From Bryopsis sp. KO-2023 (lineage: Eukaryota > Chlorophyta > Ulvophyceae > Bryopsidales > Bryopsidaceae), in assembly GCA_030272585.1 (NCBI GenBank), contig BSYQ01000012.1:1426001-1490000 (forward strand): a stretch of DNA of 64,000 nt, in the 5' to 3' direction. The translations under genes and the position numbers were made by a program. This document shows positions 44,868-57,046 of the stretch, piece by piece (position 1 is the stretch's first letter; each line of letters opens with the position of its first letter). The notes under the pieces were generated by a model. That model made no database searches. It was not told where the DNA came from and saw only the letters and a program-made list of their open reading frames with translations.

Positions 44868-47124
44868 TCAGCAGTACATGCTTCTGCAAGAGTCGAGCAG
44901 TAATTTCCCCAACCAAATCCCTTTTGATTTTCCTCCATCGATCTGCATGATCACCCAAGGAACAACCCCCCGACAAACATCATCTGAATTTCCACCAAAC
45001 AGCGATGAAATCCCACTCCTGAAGGGGTTTGTATTGGTCAGTCGAGACAGCCCCTCGATGCTTGTGGAATCCAGAGGAGAGAAATGATCGTTAGGATGAC
45101 CGAGGTGCCTGGCCAGCAACTGTATCATCAAGAATTCGGTTATCGCGCTCCAGAAACCCCTCAAGAGTAGTTCTTGGATTCACAGTTCAGGGGACAAAGG
45201 GCAATGGTCCGCAATTCCCAACAATGCCTGCGATCCAAGAGTACATGGTGCAATGATGGAATCTATTCCCACAGTCTCCCACCCTGGAGACTGGAGTGGG
45301 GGATTCCTTGCGCTTCCTGGTGTCATTGCCAGGAGAACATTGAGAATTTTCCCATGGTCGTGTCGAGGCAAAAGAGTCCCAGATCCGTCTAGTCGTGGAA
45401 AGATACGAATGCACATAGCCATTGGAGACCATCTCTATCACAGAAGAGCTGTGGGTACAACACCAACTTCAACAGCTCGATTTTATGCATCGAAACCTGC
45501 AACAGCATTAATCTATCAACACAAAGAAGGCCCTGATGCAATCATGCGATTGGGACGACAGGAATATGCATTTACATATGTTGCTCAAAGATCAGCTTTT
45601 TTTCTCCCCTCACATCTTTAGAGTCGCCATGACAGACTCCCTGGCTTGAGACTTGAGAAGTGATGGCCAAAGCATCGTGCACCTCCTCCTCACCCACCCC
45701 ATGGTAAATTGCTTGTATCAATTGGGAACTCTCTCCTTATTATGGTTCTTCTGGATTCGAGCCCTCACCAGCAATCTGAAATTCCAAAGAAAGCACAAAT
45801 CACATTTACCCTTCCAGCCGGAAGAAAAACCAAAAAAACAAGAAGCACAATCAACAGCGGTCGACCCCCGACATGGCCTCACACTCAATGAAGGCACCAT
45901 TCAGGTCGGTATGCAATGTATAAAAGAGGAAAAAAAGGGAAGTTTTGCCCCAATGGTGCTCACACACAAATGGAGCTTTTCATAGAGGGCTTGACTGACC
46001 TGAAGGGTTGGTATAGTGAACCAAATCAATGATTTCGGTGGAGGTATCATTTGAACAAGATAGAAGTCGACTTCCTTCAGCACACGAAGTATTCCAGGAG
46101 GGACTCCACATCCTGATCGGTCCAAAATCTGTATCAAGCAACCATCCAAATCACAGCGAACAACAGCAAGCAGACAGACTTTCTTACCCCAATTGAAGGG
46201 AAACCAACAAGGAAACAAAAAACCAAAGATCGAATGTTGCTTTTTTTGCATCTGTTAGTGAGTGCTGGGGGTAAACCAGTCAAAAGATTGACAGCACGCA
46301 ATTTCCACCAACCTGGTTGACATATTACTCCACTCCAAAATCCACCAGCACGTCAAATTGAGCAAATGCTCACATCCAGGCTGATGAATGTCGGCCATCC
46401 TGTCTGGGCCCTTCGGAGCTTGATGCTGCAAGTAGACAGACGGACTGTCCAGAAACCCGATCAACCTCTTGTGCAACACAGCCTGATTCTTGAGAATGCC
46501 AACATAATTCTCAAGATGTTGGCCACAGTCAGGTTGCACCTGGGTGTTTTGGAAAAAAAAAAGTTAACCCACCAATCAAAACATACATTGGTTTGCGCCG
46601 GTTGAATGTCCACACCAAGACCAAATCAAACATTGGAGGCCTCTTGAAAAATGCAACATATATCTGTGTATTGCTGGCAAAGAGTTGCCAAAAATAGCCT
46701 GGAATCTCAACTGGGGTTGAACAAGGAAAACCCCAGTAAAACAGGGGACATTGTTGTTTCACAGCAGAAGGGTGAGAAGCACAAAATCTTCGTTTTAACC
46801 AACACCACATGTTGCAAATGAACATCTCACATTCTCGCACTCACATTTTCCACCAGGGAAAAGCAATTGAAGCTGCTGGCCCTGCATCGCCCAAATCGCC
46901 CAGCCAACAGCAAATGCGCGAGGGGGCTGCGCGGAGGGTCGCCACCACCACCTGTCCCAAGCCTTTCTGTCAGTAAATTCCAAAGATATTTTTGATGTTG
47001 CATGTCACGTCAAAAATTCTTGGTTCGACTTGTGTTGCTCATACCAACGGCCCCGCCACTCGACTGCTTGGCGTTTTGCACGCGAAGGTTGGCGTAGGAA
47101 CGGAGGAAGTCTCTGGAAGCAAAA
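44868..47124 (-). CDS. Multi-exon gene of unknown function in duplication copy 1
   Basis: Minus-strand blocks look like exons. 47124-47009 reads AKRQAVEWRGRWYEQHKSNQ and ends at GTGACA. After a 42-nt intron, 46966-46845 reads AWDRWWWRPSAQPPRAF plus a hydrophobic stretch and ends at GTGAGT; the phases fit. Later blocks: about 46712-46577 (YFWQLFASNTQIYVAFFKRP), 46532-46315 (LENYVGILKNQAVLHKRLI), 46188-45994 (GVPPGILRVLKEVDFYLVQM), 45418-45183 (KILNVLLAMTPGSARNP, then IDSIIAPCTLGSQALLGI) and 45164-44868. The later junctions were not all reconciled, so these may be more than one gene. No family was recognised. A related set is in copy 2. Confidence 0.4.
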
Positions 47125-47190
47125 CTGTGAAATAACAACAACACTATTCGGCCTTCATCAACAATGAAGGCACCAACAGCAATGTGTGAA

Positions 47191-47241
47191 CACAATACAC
47201 AACACAACACAACACAACACAACACAACACAACACAACACA
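47191..47241 (+). repeat. AACAC microsatellite, copy 1
   Basis: About nine AACAC units just upstream of ATGGGGTCACTC. The duplicate at 60754-60783 has about five. Confidence 0.95.
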
Positions 47242-47648
47242 ATGGGGTCACTCTTTGAACGACTCACCAGATCCTCTCCTCGCCGCCGCCAAGCCGTGAT
47301 CGTTGTTTGGAGACGGTCGCCAGGCGAGGAACAACGATCACGACGCTGGACGCGCTGCCATCGGAAAAAACAACAACAATCAAACGCTGCAGTATCACAT
47401 GATTATTTGTCGAGGTCACTCGAAACAATGTTACATCATCGACCAAGGAGGAGCGCTCTAACTCCTTACCTGGTCAGGCAGGCAGCACCAGGCCCAAGAG
47501 GCCCAGCACCACCAGACCGACAGGCGCCAGCCTTCCCCTCAACCCCCTAGACAGAACATGTGCTACTTTTAGGGATCCAGTGCTTCATCATTAAAAATGA
47601 GAGGCCAATTTATTTCAGAGTTTTATTACAAAAATTTGATTTCATTGC

Positions 47649-48620
47649 TTACCTCTTCCTCCTCCTCTGAGCCCTCCTTAGAGCCGCAGGTTGCAGCGAA
47701 TCCTTCGCCTGCAACCTGTTGAGGAGGTCCTGGTGGAAGATGCTTCCACCATGTTGTTCCAAGAAGGGCTGGGTGAACGAGGTGTTCAACCCAGACCCCC
47801 TTGGAACAACATCCAGCTCAGGACATGTGCATGCCTGAGCTGGAAGGACAGGGAGACATCTCCCGAGGGATGCCTCCACTGGAGCGGATGGACGGTGGTG
47901 GGCTGAAAAAATCACACAAGGTGGTAGGAATCTGAGAAATCTGTTTATCTCATGTTTTCTTTATTTTTTTCCCAATCAATCAAACCAATGGCTACACATC
48001 TGACACCTATTTTAGGTCTCAATCAATGAGCTGTTTGTGCCCACCAATTATCCTTATACCCATTCATTGGGGGGTACTCACTTGCCACACGGATTCGAAC
48101 TAGATACCTCTTAAACGTACCAAACTATTGTATTGCTTGGATACCTACGCTAACCCAAGTGCTGCGCACACATGTCTTACTGACTATCACAATACTAACG
48201 CATGCAAGTGAAGTTCCAAGTTCCGCCATGACTGTCATGGAACTCACCTCCAGTGGAGGGCTTGACACGCCGCGGTGGTGGGAGGTGGGTCTTGGGGGGA
48301 CGTGAACCTGGCCCCGCGGTTGCGTGCTGGGGACCAGGTTCCATCGGGTTTGGGCCCGGTAACATCTGCGAAAAAAACAGAAAAAAACGAATGATGTCGA
48401 CAGCAAGCAAAATATATTTCAAGCCCTTTCTGATGCGCGGTGCCATGCATCACAGCGAACGCCGTCCTTCTCAAAGCCGACCCCAAAAAAAGATCCTACT
48501 CCTCTCTTTCTCTCCTTACCTTCTTGCTACAGAATTGGCGAAAGCTCTCTTGGTTGCAGAGTTCGCGCAAGAAAATCTGGAGCAGGTCGCGGGTGATGGC
48601 TGTACACTGGGGGCCTATTT
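47649..48620 (-). CDS. Conserved three-exon gene, unknown, copy 1
   Basis: Minus-strand exons: about 48620-48520 (reads CTAITRDLLQIFLRELCNQE, donor GTAAGG), 48365-48248 (MLPGPNPMEPGPQH, Pro-rich, donor GTGAGT) and 47902-47649 (SAPVEASLGRCLPV, then TSFTQPFLEQHGGSIFHQDL, ending RRRKR and stop). Phases 0 and 1 join all three without a stop. The product has a helical N-part, a Pro-rich linker and a C-terminal helix HQDLLNRLQ that looks like a short binding motif. No family was recognised. The 5' end is unknown. The last exon is almost identical in the second copy while the introns differ, arguing for constraint. Confidence 0.55.
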
Positions 48621-49166
48621 CAAGGCTCGATAGATCAGTTCTTCATGCGCACCATCATCCCCAGACTGTCTACAGCCCCCAGTACTCTCCAAACGCCCAC
48701 CCACAGTTTCGACCTGCATACCTCCCGAACGTGCTACTCCCGGCGAGAGGTGATAAAACACCTTGCTTCTTCGGGGTGCCCTCCTGATCTAAACAAGTTC
48801 TTTAGGCGAAAACAATGAGAACTTGCAGACCGATTCATAAGTGAAACGAGCAGACCCACAAGACAAAGGCAACACCACACTTGATCAAATGTCTATCTCA
48901 CGCGACTTTATCGCCTCCACAGCATTCTATATCAATATTTTTGGGGCAGACAATGTTTCCAACAGCTAAAACAAGAGGGCACCTGGAAGAAGCGAGGTGT
49001 TTTATCGCCTCTCGCCGGGATTAGCACGTTCGGGAGGTATGCAGGTCGAAACTGTGGGTGGACGTTTGATGAGTACTGGGTGCTGTGGACAGTGCGAGAA
49101 TGGGTCTGAGGATGGTGGTGCGCATGAAGAGCTCATTGATTGAGACTCGAAATAGGCCCCAGTTTG
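48607..49166. repeat. Inverted repeat within duplication copy 1
   Basis: The left arm, about 48607-48785, returns inverted at about 48977-49166: GGCGAGAGGTGATAAAACACC against GGTGTTTTATCGCCTCTCGC, and TTCGACCTGCATACCTCCCG against CGGGAGGTATGCAGGTCGAA. The loop is about 190 bp. The same structure lies in copy 2 at about 62130-62695. Confidence 0.85.
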
Positions 49167-49585
49167 TGGAAAGAGCAAGGCAACAGCTTTCTCTTTCTTT
49201 GTTTAGGGCACAGGCTCATGCTTTTTTGGAGTTTTTCGTTTTGTTCTATTTCTTTTGATTGAGGATAGACATGGGTTGCACCTTGGTTTGATTGATTGTG
49301 GAAATAAACACGGACACTTGAGTATGATCTTCAGTAATTGGATACAAAATTGTTTGCCATTCATAAAGTAACAACAATTCATATAGTAGCAGGTGTCTAT
49401 GACAGAAAAGGCATCGTGTAAATACAAGATAACAAAAGGTGTCCAGAGTGTACAAAGGTTGCAAAGATTCCCTGCGTCAAAGATTGTCGAGGCAGGCAAC
49501 ACAATGGCTGAGACCCGTTATGTGCAACTCCAAGAGTTACAGCAATTGTAGCAGCAATCTTTTTACTTATTTTTTGTGAATTGTC

Positions 49586-49659
49586 GGACCTGTAGCTCAG
49601 TAGGTTAGAGCACCGGTCTTATGAGCCGGAAGTCGCGGGTTCGAGCCCCGCCAGGTCCA
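49586..49659 (+). tRNA. tRNA-Ile (anticodon UAU), copy 1
   Basis: 74 nt folding as a full cloverleaf: acceptor GGACCTG/CAGGTCC, D stem GCTC/GAGC, anticodon stem CCGGT/GCCGG with loop CTTATGA (anticodon TAT, G at position 37), T arm GCGGG-TTCGAGC-CCCGC, discriminator A. No CCA is encoded, as in nuclear genes, and there is no intron. It decodes AUA. A T run follows within about 15 nt (ATTTTT), compatible with RNA polymerase III termination. Confidence 0.93.
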
Positions 49660-51273
49660 TCCCATATTTTTAAACAGGCGATTTTTATACATTTTTCTCT
49701 CCCACGTGTTTCAAACGCTTTTTGAAGTACGCCTAGAACCTCCCAAAGCAGACTTCTTCGCAACCTCTTTTCCTGTCGTGGTCTCAGGCATTGGCAATAT
49801 TATCGCTTAGGATGGTCGACTTGTCTTAGCCACGCAGGCTACGATAGAGAACCACCTCGCGACTTGTATGCAGGGAGTTTTAATGTCTCTCTGCACGCTG
49901 CCTAGGAACGGTTGGTTGTATCTCTGAAGAATCCATGCCTCATGTTTTGGATGTTGGAAAGGTTGGGTCCGCCCCCCATATATGATACAATAAAGAGGTT
50001 AAAAAATCGCTTGAGACATTTTTGACCTCCGATCAAGTGTAGGTGTTGTCTTGAGGAAGCCACTTATCATCAACCTTGTCAAAACTGTGGGTCTGTGGTT
50101 GTTTCAGTTACGTTTTTCTGAATGGCCAAGTTTGTTGTTTTTGTCAAAACAAGCACCTCCCTGTCGATTCATCCCTAGAGTGGGGCATGCATTCGAGAGA
50201 TGTCACTGTTTCTGGGGCTACACACCTCACAGTACAGTGCCCTGATTTTTTGGTTTTGTTGGAAACTCTATAAAGAAGGTGATTTGGGAGCCGTTGAAAC
50301 AGAGTTTAATTGGTTCAAGGTTAGGGCAGTTACGACGCTGTAACGGGAACCAAGAGGCTGGGTCATGAAGAGAGTATGGAAAGGACAAAGTGTCTTTGCA
50401 CAATATTGTGATATTGGACTAAATAATGTTTCCCTGTTTCAATCACGACTCGATCACAGTTTTCTGTATTCCTCCCCCTCCTCTTAACAGCCACAATTGC
50501 AAATATTCTGATGCACTCTTTGCTTTGGATATGCCAGGTGCTTCACCCGGATCCATCCAGCCTGCATCAGAATACTCTGAAGGACATCAATGAAATTCAG
50601 TCCAAATCCACTGGTGACCTCGAATCCTTGCAAGGCCCTGTCCGCGAATGCGCGCGGTATCTTTTTCTCGTTAATTGGGAGAAAATTTGGATACTAATGG
50701 TCGAGAGGCATAGGAGAACCAGGAAAATTTCTTGACAAGATATGCTAAAAAAATGCTATCTTGGTTATTTGTGTCAGCTTATGATTTCTTGGCCATAAGG
50801 TGGTGAAAAATTGCATCACTTCTCTGAAGGCCTAGAAGAAAAAAGACTGAAAGTGTGCATTGGAAACTGCGCTTATCGATAAGGCAAAGTCCAGAAAAAA
50901 TAATCCCCCCTCCTCCCTCTCCGCATTTCTTTTTTGTTGTGTTCATCACATATCACTCGCGAGTGTGTTTTGATCAAAACATGAGCTGTTCGACCGGTTC
51001 GAGTTTATTTAAAATCAGTGATTCTTATCTGACTGGCGGTTGGTTCTTACATCGAGTCCGTTACCTCGAAAATAATTAAAACGTCCTGACAATTCAACAA
51101 TCATATATATTGCGACAAGAACGCAAATGTTGGAGGCACCAGCACAAAAAGCGAGCAACTCGGGGTGCCCCAAATCATTGAAATCACACCATAAGCCATC
51201 GCGGCCTGGTGGGACGCAACTGCAATTCCGACAAGTTCCAGTGCGCACGCATCAAGTGAACAACGCGCCAGAA
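49660..51273. other. Right part of duplication copy 1 and unique flank
   Basis: 49660-50170 has no match in copy 2 (see 63060-63345). From about 50190 to 50801 the two copies match again, including a minus-strand exon-like piece at 50560-50600 (LQSILMQAGWI, then a donor). 50802-51273 is unique and nothing was recognised there. Confidence 0.45.
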
Positions 51274-51952
51274 TCAAGCAGCAACATCCTGCACTGGACT
51301 CACTGGTTCGTTGCTCTCCCAGAACGCCAAATGGTTCAGACGTGGTTCGTCATAGGATCCAGGGGCTGGACTGGAATGTATTAGCTGTCGATTCTTCCAC
51401 ACGATGACGTCGCCTGGCTGCCAGTCGTCGATCCACACCCTTTCAGGCGCCGTCGCTCCCTGAGGACCCAGGAACTCTTCCAGCAGTTTGTGAGTTTCTT
51501 CCCCGCTCATGCCCTCGAACGAATGCATAGTGAAAGGCGTGGCGAGGAGTGACTTCACTCCGGTTCCCTTTTCCTGGTAACGAAAGGACCCCCACTGTCC
51601 TCCACCAGGCACTCTCCTGGGTAGCTACTTTTTACCAGCTTTTCCAACTGTCCTGGGCTCTCATAGGATACAGCTGTTTCGGACATCTCTACAACACTCC
51701 TATGGCCATTCGTGGGATGAATTTGATCCCCACCTTTGCTTCGTCGGCTGGCTCTGGCGTCTGTCGGCGGAACCGGAGGAGCAAGAAGCGGTCGAGAGCG
51801 TTATTGACGAGAGCGCCTTGGGCTTCAGATATCCCTCCATCAAGGTCCATTACCGACACGTCTGCTCCAAAGTCCTCGTGGATAGGGGTGAACGAAACCC
51901 CCAGGTTCTTGGCGTCCACTGCGAGGTCGCCCATCCCAACCGCACGCAGCAT
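51274..51952 (-). pseudogene. TauD/TfdA-type 2-oxoglutarate dioxygenase, internally deleted
   Basis: The minus strand carries the N-terminal part (51952-51689): NLGVSFTPIHEDFGADVSV, then RFLLLRFRRQTPEPADEAK, as in TauD. The C-terminal part (51612-51274) has MHSFEGMSGEETHKLLEEFL, the distal iron ligand in WQPGDVIVWKNRQLIHSS and the 2-oxoglutarate Arg in DEPRLNHLAFWES. Family members are Fe(II) oxygenases of about 280 residues; here the middle is short, the frame shifts through HPTNGHRSVVEMSETAVSYE and the HxD iron motif is absent. The remnant is therefore probably inactive unless an unrecognised exon restores the motif. The start codon is unclear. It is divergent from the neighbouring + strand gene. 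Confidence 0.65.
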
Positions 51953-52216
51953 TCTATTGAACCTGGGGTGGTGGAAGTGTTGCCGCCGCCTCTGTTTGAA
52001 GCGGGACTGGTTCAGAAACAGGCACTAGTTCCTTGGTATCGACATTTGCATTTTTCCCACAAACACGCAACGAACGGTTGTTTCGTTTTGTTTTGAAAAA
52101 CGTCGATCTTATGCTTGCTGTTTGCGTAGACTCGTGAATCGTAGGTGTTTGAGTTGAAGGGGAGAATGTTGTGTTATTTTGGTTCCAGAAAATGATCTGG
52201 GAGATTTGTCATTGGG

Positions 52217-55002
52217 ATGTTTCGCATGTCTGACTCGTTTCGCTCGCGCCGAAAATATAGCCAACGAACTCGACCTTTCTTCCTTCCCAGCCGAGAGTGT
52301 TTTACGTGCAGTGCAAAGAGTACCGAGCGTAGTCCGTGGAAGAACAGCCGTTGCTTGTGTGGTGAGTGCATCGACGCTTTGAAAAAGTGTTTTTTCTCCC
52401 TTTCGATCTCGTTTTGGATAAATTGTAGGCGGATGTTTGTGATGCTTCTGTGCGAGTTCCAGGGATGAGCTGTTGGGTTGTTCGGAATGGTGGTTGAGGC
52501 ATTGGTCTTGATTCTTGCGTCTGGTTGGTTCTTGGTTCGTTTCACCATCTGGTCGTAGATGGTGGGTCGACTTCAATTATGTCGCCCCCATCCCTTCTTC
52601 CTATTCAAGCCAAAAAAACTCAGCCACTGTTCACTTGTTTCTCTCTCCCTCCCCTTGGTTGGAGTACACCTGCCCAAGGAAAGCTGTTTCAAGACGGTAT
52701 CAAATGTATGGAGTCTGCAATTGCTGGCAATCCATTCGAACAAAAAAATTCCCAATGGTATGTTCAAGCAAAAGATGCGATGGCAGGTCTGTACTTGAGG
52801 TTTTTTCCCTGGCTGCAGTTTATTTGAAGTTTCGTTGCAAGAATTAGTTGGTTTCACAGCAATCTTTTCTTCTTGATTTTCAATTCTCAATGGTTTTTGG
52901 TTTCTGAGTCAATATGAGCTTTCATCAGAAGCATGCACCCACCAGCCCAATGAAAATGTATACAGGAAAAAGAACAGGAAGGGGGATAGTTCTGCAGTGG
53001 TTTTAGTTTTGAGGAAATTTTTCTTTTTTTTCTACTGATGTGTCATAGTTACATTATATTTATTTTTAAATCATTTTTTTTTTTGTATTTTCTGCAGCTG
53101 AAAGATCCGACCAATGCCTTGTCATCGTAAGTGAATCATTCTGGGCCAGAATTTGCTTTTTCCTTCCCACGTTTCTTTGTTCCACCTAACACTTTCTTAA
53201 TTTTCATAAAAGGAACACTTGAAAAAAGAAACAGAATCAGTGCTACTCAAACAGAACTGCCTGTTATTTTTGTGTTGCTGAACTACACCATGCGAATTTT
53301 CGGATTTTCGGATTTTCGGAATCCGATTTGAGCTCCCCCTTAACCCATACATTCTATGGCTGGTTTCGATCCGCAAGTTTGCCAGGTGCTTCCCTCAACC
53401 ATTGTGTCGATATAAAATCACACTTTTCTTACTTCTTTCCTTAAATTTTCGCAGCGCAATTCACCGTCCGAGACCTTGGAGCGGCGAAGTTCCGACAGTC
53501 GGGTAAGGCCGATCGTCGGAGTGGAGCCCTCCAACCAAAACGGTCGAAGACGATGAAGAGATCGGGGACAACCAAGGCGAAATCAAAGGCGTTTGAAATC
53601 TCTGTGGTCCTTGGAATGGACATGATGGATTGGATGCCTTGTAAGTATATCCTTTTTTTTATTTTTTTTCTTGCTAAACTTTATTCCCTCTTAGAATTAT
53701 GTTTTTGAGTTTTATTTTCATGTCCACGATTCAACAGAAATTTGAAAAAATATTATGTGCCGGGGAAATAATCATTATTTTGGTACTATCGGTTGAATTA
53801 ATTCTGAGCTTGGTGTTGAAATTTCTGCCGAGATATGTTTTTCGATGTGAAGCGTATTCTGTTTTCTCTTTTGCATTTATATTACAATTTCAGGCAATTT
53901 TTCGGTCAAGTCTGAAGTATAATGTTTAAAGAGTGTGAGAAAACAGGATAAGGACACAAAATCAAATTTTGTATCTATTTTTTTTTTCTTTCTGTTCATT
54001 TGGTGTTCTTGCCCGGCAGTGTTTTTTTTTAATTTTTTTAGATCTGTGAGCATCACAGCCTTGAGAAAAATTCCCAGAATTAGAATTCTTGTGGAGAATT
54101 TTCAACAAGAAAATCCAGGTGTATATCTAAAAAGTGGCAGAAGTGGCTTTGAATCTGGGTTGATGGTTTGATTTTTGGAAATTATTTGCAGCACGTGAAG
54201 AACCATCATTTCACCACTTGTTGATGGAGGTGACGAATCAGTTAAAAAAGATGTCTATTCAAGGTAAAAATTTCTGAGCATTTTTTTCATGAGGTTTGTT
54301 TGCGTGTCCAGAATTAAAAAAAAAAACGATTCATCTGAGATCATGATTATTTTGGTATTATCGGTTGAAGTATATCTGTGCCGGGTGGATGGAATTTCTG
54401 CCGAGATATATGGCTTTGAATCTGGGTTAAAGGTTTGTTTCATTTGGTGGATTTTGTAGAACAAGAAGAACCATCAAAAATGATAGCGGAGATGACCAAT
54501 AAGCTGAAGAGGCTTTCACTTCAGGGTAAAAAAATTTCGAGATTTATTTTCATGAGGTTTATTTGCTTGTCCACAATTTCTCGACAAAATTAAAGAAGAT
54601 TTCAGGCCATTTTTGATTAAGTTTAAAGTACAAATGATGAGCGTGTTTCAAACAGCCCGCATATGAAAAATAAAATAAAATTTTGTGACCAATTAATTCT
54701 TGTGTCCATTTAATGTTCTTGCCCAACAATTTTTTTTTATTTTGAATCTTTTCTCAAGGCTTTGAGAAAAGCTCCCAGATTCGAAATTATGTGGAGGATT
54801 TTTCAACCAAAAACCCAGTTTCACACACCCTATTGTACAGTACACAGAAGTGGCGTTGAATCTGAGTAGAGGTTTCAATTTTGGGAAAATATTTGCAGCT
54901 CGAGAAGATCCAGCAAAAGCGATGGCACAGTTGATTAGTCAACTGGAGAACTTCTCGCTGGAGCCTTCTAAAGCCCCGAATGCAGTCAAGACGTCAAACT
55001 GA
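52217..55002 (+). CDS. Six-exon gene with a triplicated C-terminal exon, unknown function
   Basis: Exons 52217-52361, 52679-52786, 53455-53640, 54192-54263, 54460-54525 and 54899-55002 (stop TGA at 55000) all join in phase 1 and give about 227 residues. Exon 1 has CFTC ... CLCG, possibly zinc-binding; exon 2 is helical (LFQDGIKCMESAIAG, WYVQAKDAMA); exon 3 is basic (QPKRSKTMKRSGTTKAKSK). Exons 4-6 encode one repeat three times: REEPSFHHLLMEVTNQLKKM, QEEPSKMIAEMTNKLKRL and REDPAKAMAQLISQLENF, a short amphipathic helix. The introns between them are also alike, so the unit is a tandem genomic duplication. A 29-nt exon-like block at 53099-53127 would break the frame and is left out. No family was recognised. 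The start codon is the first in frame. Confidence 0.6.
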
Positions 55003-57046
55003 AAACGGTAAGCAACTCATCCTTCTTTTTTTTCCATCAAAATCTATGCAAGCCTGTAGAAAAAAAGAAAAAAAAAAACATATTTGAATATATCAAGAAA
55101 GTAAACTGGGTGGGATGGAAAGAAGCCGTTTTTTTTTTTTTTGGTGAGGGGGTATTTCGATGATCGGAAAAAGGTGTGGGGTTGCATCAGTGAGTCTGTC
55201 TGGATTCTGGATTTTCTGAGTCGAAAAAAAAAATACATATCTATATATATATTCTTTTTTTTTTCTTTTGCCATCACTGGATATTGACCCGAGATGAGGG
55301 TTTACAAACAGAACACACACTGAAAAAAAACAGAGTGGCTGTGCTGAGGTTGCGTGTTTTTTTTTTTTCCCACCAAAAAAAAGGGGTTGTGTGATAATGT
55401 AGACCTTATCTTCAAGATGGGGCGAAGAACAAGGATAGGAGCTCTTGGTGAGGTTTGGCGTTGTTTTTGCTGACCTCAAGAAATGGAGGAGGGTGATACG
55501 ATGAGGAGGAGTTCATTCGCTTGGGGTGCCTACCACCACAATGGAGGTCTCATTTGCTGGAGTGGTCAAGCTTTGGGGGGGCCCAACTGGATATCTCAAT
55601 CATTCGCCCCAAAGAAAAAAATCATCCCAAAAAAAAAAGTTGCGGCCGAAACTTCATGAAATGGGTGCTGCGATTTGGTCCAGCAGTTCTCTGGAGCAGA
55701 AACTAAGGGAGATCCTCATTGGGAAAAGAAACAACCTGTTTCTGCTGGATGCTGAAGGGCCACTGTGGAATTCGGTCAGGGGGAAGTGATTCCACCGGGA
55801 AAACAAGGAAGTGAGCCAGGTCGAAAGAAAAGGATCCAAAGGTAGATCATTGGACTGGAAAAAAAGATGCGAATTAATCATGGTGGAAGTTGACCAACTT
55901 TGGAATGGTATGGTGGTTCAGTGTGGGTTCCGAGGAAATGCATTGAAGCTGGGCAGAAAAAATATCGTGCATCGGTGTGGGATGGTTCCTAAACAAAAAA
56001 GAAAAGAACAGCGAAAAAAAGGAAAAGCATTGGCTGGGTGTCTTAACACAAAAAAATATGCTGAGTAGAATGTGGGTGTTTTTGATCATGGGGGAAAAAT
56101 CGGTAGAGCAGCATGCATTGGATGCATTTTAGATTTTAGAGGACGTGGGGGGGGGGGTTAATCAACGAAATAGTGCATTCATATTGGAGAATGCAAAAGA
56201 AAAACAAAAAAACAAACAGGGAAAGAGAGAAGCATTGGCGTAATGACTGGGTGAAAGGTAGTGTGGTTTTCTGGGTTTATGCAAAATCAAAAAGAAATAT
56301 CTGTGTGGCTATTCGGGAAAAAGTATGAGGGATGGGGGGGTTCATGTGTTTTTGTTCGAACATTGTGTGGCTGGGTTTCGGAAAGCAAACAAAAAAAATA
56401 TAGAAAAACTGGAGAAATTGGAGAAACAGGGGGGAAAATGGGTTCGTAGCTGGAAAAAGGGGGTGGGGTGTGTGAAGGGAAAGTTATCTATGGTATAAAA
56501 AGTTTAAAACTGACATAGGGAGGTCTGACTGGGGATTGGTGTGAAGGGTAGAATCTGGACAGGTTTTTGTCTGTTTCAAATCAGTGTTTTACGAAAAGGG
56601 TTAGTGCAGATGAAGGAGGGGGTGTATTGAAAAAATAGATTTTAAGATTTGGATATGTTGAGAAAGGTAAGAACAGGCGAAAATTGAAATCAGCTGATTT
56701 CATTCTTGCAGATCCTGGGCCCTTTGTTATATACTCAGTCCACCAACCTGATTACCACCAAAAAAACAACAAAAAAACACTCCCCTGATATATTTCTCCT
56801 GCCAAGATCTATTAAGTTAACTCATCAATGCTATGCTGTGTGTTGAATTGATATGTGTGGCAGACTAAGTTTTGTTAAGAGAGATGGTGCATCTCTGCCC
56901 CTTCAATTGCAAAGTCATTTGGAATTTTGGGACTGAGATTTCTGGGTGTTGATGTTGAGGAGAATTTTTTTTTTTCCTGGTGTCCATCCATTCATCTAAC
57001 TATGATATTAGTCATGTCGCTTCTTTCTCTGTGGAAACCACTAACA
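55003..57046. other. Unassigned AT-rich interval
   Basis: A donor-like GTAAGC follows the stop at 55002, so a 3' UTR intron is possible. The rest has A/T and G runs (55130, 55370, 56150). A + strand frame at 55526-55789 (SSSSLEQKLREILIGKRNNL) is coding-like but unsupported. Nothing else was recognised. Confidence 0.3.

Larger units (their letters stand above)
44183..50801 (+). repeat. Segmental duplication, copy 1
   Basis: Starts CCCCTTGATGGGGGACATTA and matches, in order and orientation, 57047 to the end of the window. Both copies contain the same minus-strand exons, AACAC microsatellite, internal inverted repeat and tRNA gene. The copies differ by scattered substitutions and several large insertions or deletions. 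The end is at or beyond 50801, where copy 2 leaves the window. Confidence 0.9.

Noticed and set aside
47242-47550. Plus-strand frame starting ATGGGGTCACTC after the AACAC repeat (also 60784-61122)
   Set aside because: Present in both copies, but the 3' part shifts frame between them and overlaps a better minus-strand candidate. Composition is Arg/Pro-rich, as expected of an antisense shadow.
53099-53127. A 29-nt exon between exons 2 and 3 of the six-exon gene
   Set aside because: The splice sites look good, but inclusion breaks the phase-1 frame that joins all other exons. It could be alternative, yet is not supported.
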